DNA of 64,000 bases from contig JAKJHU010000109.1 in the NCBI GenBank assembly GCA_022316685.1, forward strand, positions 310,001 to 374,000. The letters are read 5' to 3'. A program made the translations under genes and the position numbers. The first letter of the stretch is position 1. Each line of letters opens with the position of its first letter. Positions 59,679-64,000 of the stretch are shown piece by piece. The notes beneath the pieces were generated by a model, which worked only from the letters and a program-made list of their open reading frames with translations, did no database searches and was not told the origin of the DNA. Source of the stretch: Progne subis subis. Its lineage: Eukaryota; Chordata; Aves; Passeriformes; Hirundinidae.

Positions 59679-60439
59679 TTGCTGAATTGTTTGGGGCAGA
59701 AAAAAAGGATAATGTCCCAGGGTTTCATTGTGCTGTTTTCTCTATGAAGTAATTGCTACTTTCCTTTAGTAAGAAAACTTGGGTTGGGAAGTTCCTTGAT
59801 TTTATTTTGTAGATCTGGGTAAATCCTTAAAAATGTCCAGCTGTAAAGTGAAATGTCATTTTACTTCTCTGTTTTAGATTCACCAGCACTTAACAAAAAA
59901 TGTTTTCTTCTGTTAAGCTAATTCTTACTGAATTGTCAAAAATATGAAAAGATAATAATTGCAATAATTACACTGACGGTAATGGGCTTTCACAGCCTTG
60001 GCTTTTACCACAGCTAATTGTGCTCATCCATCCCTCCTGTCTCCTCCTCACTCAGATCTTCCCCCAGGCAATGTGGGTCGCTATACAGCCCCTCATATGG
60101 GACCTCCTTGCATCCAAACCTCCAGCAGCCCTGGCCCTGTGTGTGCTGAACTCACCAAGTCTTGCTGCAGCTGCCTGTGCCTGGTGTTATCCAGGCAGAT
60201 GAGCTTGAGTGTAAGCCGGACCTGCTTCCAGGATGTGCCATAGGCCACACCTTTGTGCTGGGAGCCCCGTGGCATCAATACCTGCAGCCTTTGGCACTGG
60301 CCAGCTGAGTACCAGATCCAAACCAGGCTTCTTGCCCCATTCCTTAGCAAGGCATGCTCTGCCTGTGTCCCTGTGGGTGCTCTCCAGTGCCCAAATGGAT
60401 GCTCTCAGCGCTGGCAGCAGTTTGCAATCCCCGTGCAAT

Positions 60440-60880
60440 GCTAGCCCGGCCCGTACGTGAGCTCCAGCAAGGAACGCGGCTGGGCGGAGATGTCAAGAGC
60501 TGTTACAGTGTGTGCGGGGAGCTTATATAAAAGCATCCATTTTCATTCCCTTGCTTGTCTGCTTCAGTCAAAATACAACGCCACAGCTAAGAGGGTGCAG
60601 TGTCAGGGCCGACCGCAGCGAGCTAATGCATGGCTGCTGCGGTGGGCGCTCCATCTCCCCGACCGCAGCTGTCCCGGCCCTGCCGCAGCCCGCAGCTCGC
60701 CCCGCTGTGAATCACGGCTCCTGCGGAACCGGAGCTCCAGGCTGCCAACCACGGCCCTGCCGGGCTCTGCTCTCAGCCAGGGGAGCAGGAGCTGCCCCGG
60801 AGCTCACAGCTGAGCCCGCTGCAGAGGCCCTGGGAGCAGCACTGTCACGTCAGGGATCTCTTTCTGCTCAGTGACGTGCG
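60440..60880 (+). promoter_or_regulatory. Candidate TATA promoter with a CpG-rich downstream region
   Basis: TATATAAAAG at 60524-60533 is a canonical TATA box preceded by GC-rich sequence. The following 300 bases are rich in CpG (GGCCGACCGCAGCG, GGTGGGCGC and others). Transcription would start near 60550-60565 and read to the right. Two plus-strand frames (118 and 120 codons) are open across the region, but their products are Pro/Ala/Arg-rich with no recognised domain. A short frame starts at an ATGG near 60632. A CACGTCA/TGACGTG pair lies at the downstream edge. The combination fits a first exon or regulatory promoter; which gene it would serve is not visible. Confidence 0.4.
60846..60878. 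promoter_or_regulatory. Inverted pair of CRE-like motifs
   Basis: CACGTCA at 60846-60852 and TGACGTG at 60872-60878 are exact reverse complements separated by 19 bases. Both contain the TGACG core recognised by CREB/ATF factors. They lie about 320 bp downstream of the TATA candidate, which is unusual for a core promoter but compatible with an intronic or first-exon element. Confidence 0.35.
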
Positions 60881-60900
60881 TGCGCACATGGGCACGCACG
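60875..60900. repeat. Hairpin with 9-bp perfect GC-rich arms
   Basis: CGTGCGTGC (60875-60883) and GCACGCACG (60892-60900) are exact reverse complements around the loop GCACATGG. The left arm overlaps the second CRE-like motif. It would be stable in single-stranded DNA or RNA. Confidence 0.7.
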
Positions 60901-63900
60901 GACCGGAGCGCCCTCGAGGTGTCTGGCACCCGGTGTCTTCATCTCCATTATTTAGAGGCTGTGAAGAGCATCTCAATCTGCCTGTCGCTCCCCCAGTGGC
61001 CCCACAACGTGCCCATGGAGGAGTGGCTGGCTGGAACTGGCAGGGAGCAGGACACGGTGCCTTAGGTAGAGGGGACAGTGTGTGCTCAGGCCACCTTAGC
61101 CAGGGTGGGGTGGCAGCTGTGTAACTGAACCTGTGCTACGAGTCCTTGGAGATGTGATGCGGGGAGATGAGCAGTGTGTAGGGCTCTGTGCTTCCCTTCC
61201 TCTTCTCTAGTATACTTTCACCCATTCCTCAGCAGGATTTATTCACCTGCACCCCTTCCTGTTGAGCTGGACACTTCATCCTGGGGACACATGGCTTTTT
61301 CCTGCCACTGTGTTGGGTAGCAGACATGCTCTGTGTGGCCTGGAGGGAGTAACACATGTGCCCATGTGCCTGGACTTGGCAGAGGCTCACAGATGCTTTG
61401 GGCAAGTCTTTGCTATTGTGTTCTACCCCTTCTCCCTTAAAAGTCCCTTGCATCTCCTCTGGAGGTCCGGGCTGAGGCTGTGTGGCTGTGCTGACTTTGC
61501 AGCAGCTGGGAGGGTGTGTTTGTCTCGGATGGGGCTGGCTGTGCCCTCCTGCAGCCCTGCACCATGATCAGGCCCTGGCCAAGGCGCAGTCTTTGTTCTC
61601 TATCTGCAAATTTCTCCTTACTGAGAGCTCCATAAGCAGAGCCTGGTACAGGAACAAGCAGTGTGAATCCTGAAACCTCAATGCACCGAGCAATTTTCAT
61701 TGGAGGTTTTCACACTTTGCCTTTCTCTGTTCTCTTTCCCCTCCTCATTTCTCCTCAGTTAGGAAGACATGGAAGCAGATCTCCTGGCCTTTGCTGGGTA
61801 GCTCACCACCACCCCAGCCTCTCACTGGCACAGGCAGAGCAGCTGATGGGGCTGTGGGAATGCAGCGGAGCTGCAAAACTCTTCCAGCACTGGCTGGACT
61901 GAGGCAGAGGCCACCAGCCATCTCCAACCCCATCCCCATCCCCCTGAAATGTCACTTGCTTTTAAATGCACTAGTAGTTTAAAATAAGAATAACCTGCTC
62001 CAGGGCTTCTTAAACCGTGGAATTAAATATGGTTCTAGTCTCTAGGCAGAGTCTGACTCTTCAATTCTAAATCTGCTCAGCCAAGCGAAATATTGCAGGG
62101 GGAAAGAAATCAATATTCCTCATGCCCAGCACAGAGAGGAAGCTGTCTGTGTGTGGCTGCAGGCGTGCAAGTACAGATGTGCACACACACGAGGCTGGGG
62201 TTGGGAGGGTGGCAGAGTTGAGACCTGGGATGGGGAGAAGGACAGTGGGTTTGCAGTGCCAGTGCTGTGTGTGCTGCGCCAGGAGAGGTGTGGGGGTGAG
62301 TCCATCCTACTCAGGTGTGTGACACAGCTGGGCTTCCCTCCATGGGGTTCCCAGCACAGTCTTTTAGAGAAGGAAACACAGTTTTTCCCATTTCAAGATG
62401 TGTAATTTAGCGGCTGTGAGCTTATTGCAGAGCGGGTGCGCTCTGCGTGTCCTGGTTTCTGGTACCTGGTGTGTGGAGCTGAGCTGTGCGGGAGGTGGGA
62501 TAGTCAGGGATTCTAGCAGAGTGAAGGACTTTCCCAATGATCCACAGGCCCCCCATCACTTGGAGGATGGAAGTGGTTGAGATAGTGAACGGATGGGGTC
62601 CTTTTGCTGATGTGGATGCACTGTATGCAGCACTGTGTGCTCTATGGTAGCGTATCCTGGGTGTGGCTGTCCTCATCCGTGGTGTTTCTCTTGTCCATCG
62701 GCTGTGTGAGGAATAGCCCCTGGTGTCTGCTCTGGGAGCATTGCTGAAGATTCCCATTCTTCCCTGCAGAAGGGATCTGTAGCTGGGGTTGTAGTTCGGG
62801 GGCAGCTGAAGCTGGTTTTGCCAGGTCTGAGTTCTCCAGGTGGTTTCTGTCTAACCTCTCCCTTCTGTCAGTGCTTTGCAGAGTTCTGGTGTTTTCCCTC
62901 CCTGCTCCTCCATCGTGTGTGGTGGGAGAAGGGAGCTGTGCCCCCGTGTCGGGATCAGGGGTGGAGGAGGATCTCCATCTGCAGCGGGAAGGACAAATGT
63001 TATTGACCTGCTCTGGCATCTGACCAAACCACAGGCACTCACCCCTCCCGAAAAGCCTCTCTGATAGCTTAATTTCTTAATTGCTGTCTGTGATCAGGAT
63101 GTCAGCTCTGGCTCTCCTCCAAGCTCTGGCACTTTCAGCAGGCTGATGCTCACTGCCACCTTGCTTTGGTCACTGTTTTCAGCTCACCTGAATAACTGGC
63201 TGGAGACTCTCTCACCTCCCTGCAGGCCACCTCTGCTGCCCCTGAGGGCAGTGGGGGGCATTGAAGGAGTTCAAAAGACTGAGGAGTACCAGTTCAAGGC
63301 CCCAGCTACAAGCCTTGTGGGAGAAAGTGAGGGTTGGAGCTGAGCTGTGTGTTCTGAAGTCCCAGGCAGAGTCAAGCACAGTGCTAGAAGAGGTGAAGAT
63401 GCGCGGTGCTGGGCTCAGGATGGAGAACTGGACAGGACAGTCAGATGCCTGGGGGTGAGTGGGACCCAAAGGAGAGCTGCCCTCGGTGGGCTCTGGGTGA
63501 TGGGAATTCCCAGTGGTTCTGCCTCCAGTTAAAGCAGTGCCATGGACAGGTACCACAGGAGCTTACAAGCTGCAGCACAGCGAGGCTCTGTATCTCAATA
63601 AGCAGCGCTCCAAGGCAGACCTGAAAATAAATATTTGAAGAAGAAATAGTACTCTGTCTTCTGTTGTCTCTCCTCCTTCCCTTTTGCTCTCTCTCCAGCC
63701 CCCCTTCTCCATGTCTTTCACACATGACTGAAGACGAGAGTTCATTGTTGAAGGGAGTTTGTTGTGGGTTTTTTCCCTTTCTCTACTTCCCCAAGGAGGA
63801 AACTCCAGGTGTTGCAGCGTTAACGGCGCCGTACCACAGCAAGGGCTGTCTTCGTGCTGTTTGTCCGTGCCCAGGATGATGGGTGCTTGTTTTCTTTCTC

Positions 63901-64000
63901 TGTGCTTAGTTTGTTTGCCATGATAAAACACAAGCAGACAGCTCTTCCTTTTCCAGGGAACAGATAGGATGGGATCAAGCTGCCTGAAGTCTCAGTGCGG

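Larger units (their letters stand above)
59679..64000. other. Non-coding DNA with a promoter candidate, no gene recognised
   Basis: Apart from the CpG/TATA region at 60440-60900, this stretch shows no recognisable gene. Minus-strand frames of 111 and 125 codons (62422-62757 and 62642-63019) have hydrophilic products that I could not relate to any family. Acceptor-like sites (for example near 61760 and 62768) lack convincing donors. An AT-rich segment at 59880-60000 follows the CR1 fragment. Confidence 0.45.

Noticed and set aside
62422..63019. Overlapping hydrophilic minus-strand frames considered as a retroelement gag-like remnant
   Set aside because: No gag, zinc-knuckle or polymerase motif could be found, and the frames are only 111 and 125 codons.
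1..64000. CRISPR arrays, operons or other prokaryotic features
   Set aside because: There are no regularly spaced identical repeats with unique spacers, no dense coding and no operon structure. The sequence is vertebrate-like.

Overview
The window looks like bird nuclear DNA, mostly intergenic or intronic. Three short 3' ends of CR1-type LINE retrotransposons (about 27801-27871, 45703-45945 and 59565-59678) are the best pointer to an avian genome. The other clues fit: few interspersed repeats, GC-rich and CTG/CAG-rich unique sequence, short poly(A)/poly(T) tracts, and one decayed endogenous retrovirus. I cannot name the species. No complete protein-coding gene is recognisable. Most of the longer open frames look like chance products of stop-poor, GC-rich sequence.

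Layout. Positions 1-6.3 kb are unique non-coding DNA with one TATA-like promoter candidate near 990. Positions 6342-8880 hold a defective endogenous retrovirus on the minus strand. Reading down the minus strand it shows an RNase H remnant, an integrase remnant, an unclassified frame, the transmembrane half of env, a polypurine tract and an LTR edge. A 31-bp imperfect direct repeat (28/31) marks both ends. Positions 8.9-15.4 kb are unique sequence with a 201-codon minus-strand frame of unknown meaning. Positions 15.4-16.3 kb form a dense CpG island interrupted by a 36-base A tract.

Positions 16.3-27.8 kb are unique sequence with simple repeats. Positions 27.9-28.65 kb form an AT-rich island directly next to a CR1 end. 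Positions 28.65-45.7 kb are unique sequence and include the longest open frame of the window (337 codons, 43427-44440), which I do not recognise. From 47.4 to 57.6 kb, three plus-strand segments have good splice-site pairs (47436-47590, 51912-51997, 57505-57565) and could belong to a long non-coding RNA or an unrecognised gene. A 43-bp minisatellite (57552-57797) repeats the donor-like GTGAG motif of the third segment. Near 60.5 kb a canonical TATA box lies at the edge of a second CpG-rich stretch, followed by cAMP-response-like motifs and a 9-bp-arm hairpin.

The most interesting structures are the minisatellite that multiplies a donor-like motif, the retrovirus whose edge carries a 10-bp-arm hairpin beside a poly(A) signal, and the TATA/CpG promoter candidate near 60.5 kb. 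All functional statements about non-coding elements are inferences from motifs and need transcript or conservation data.
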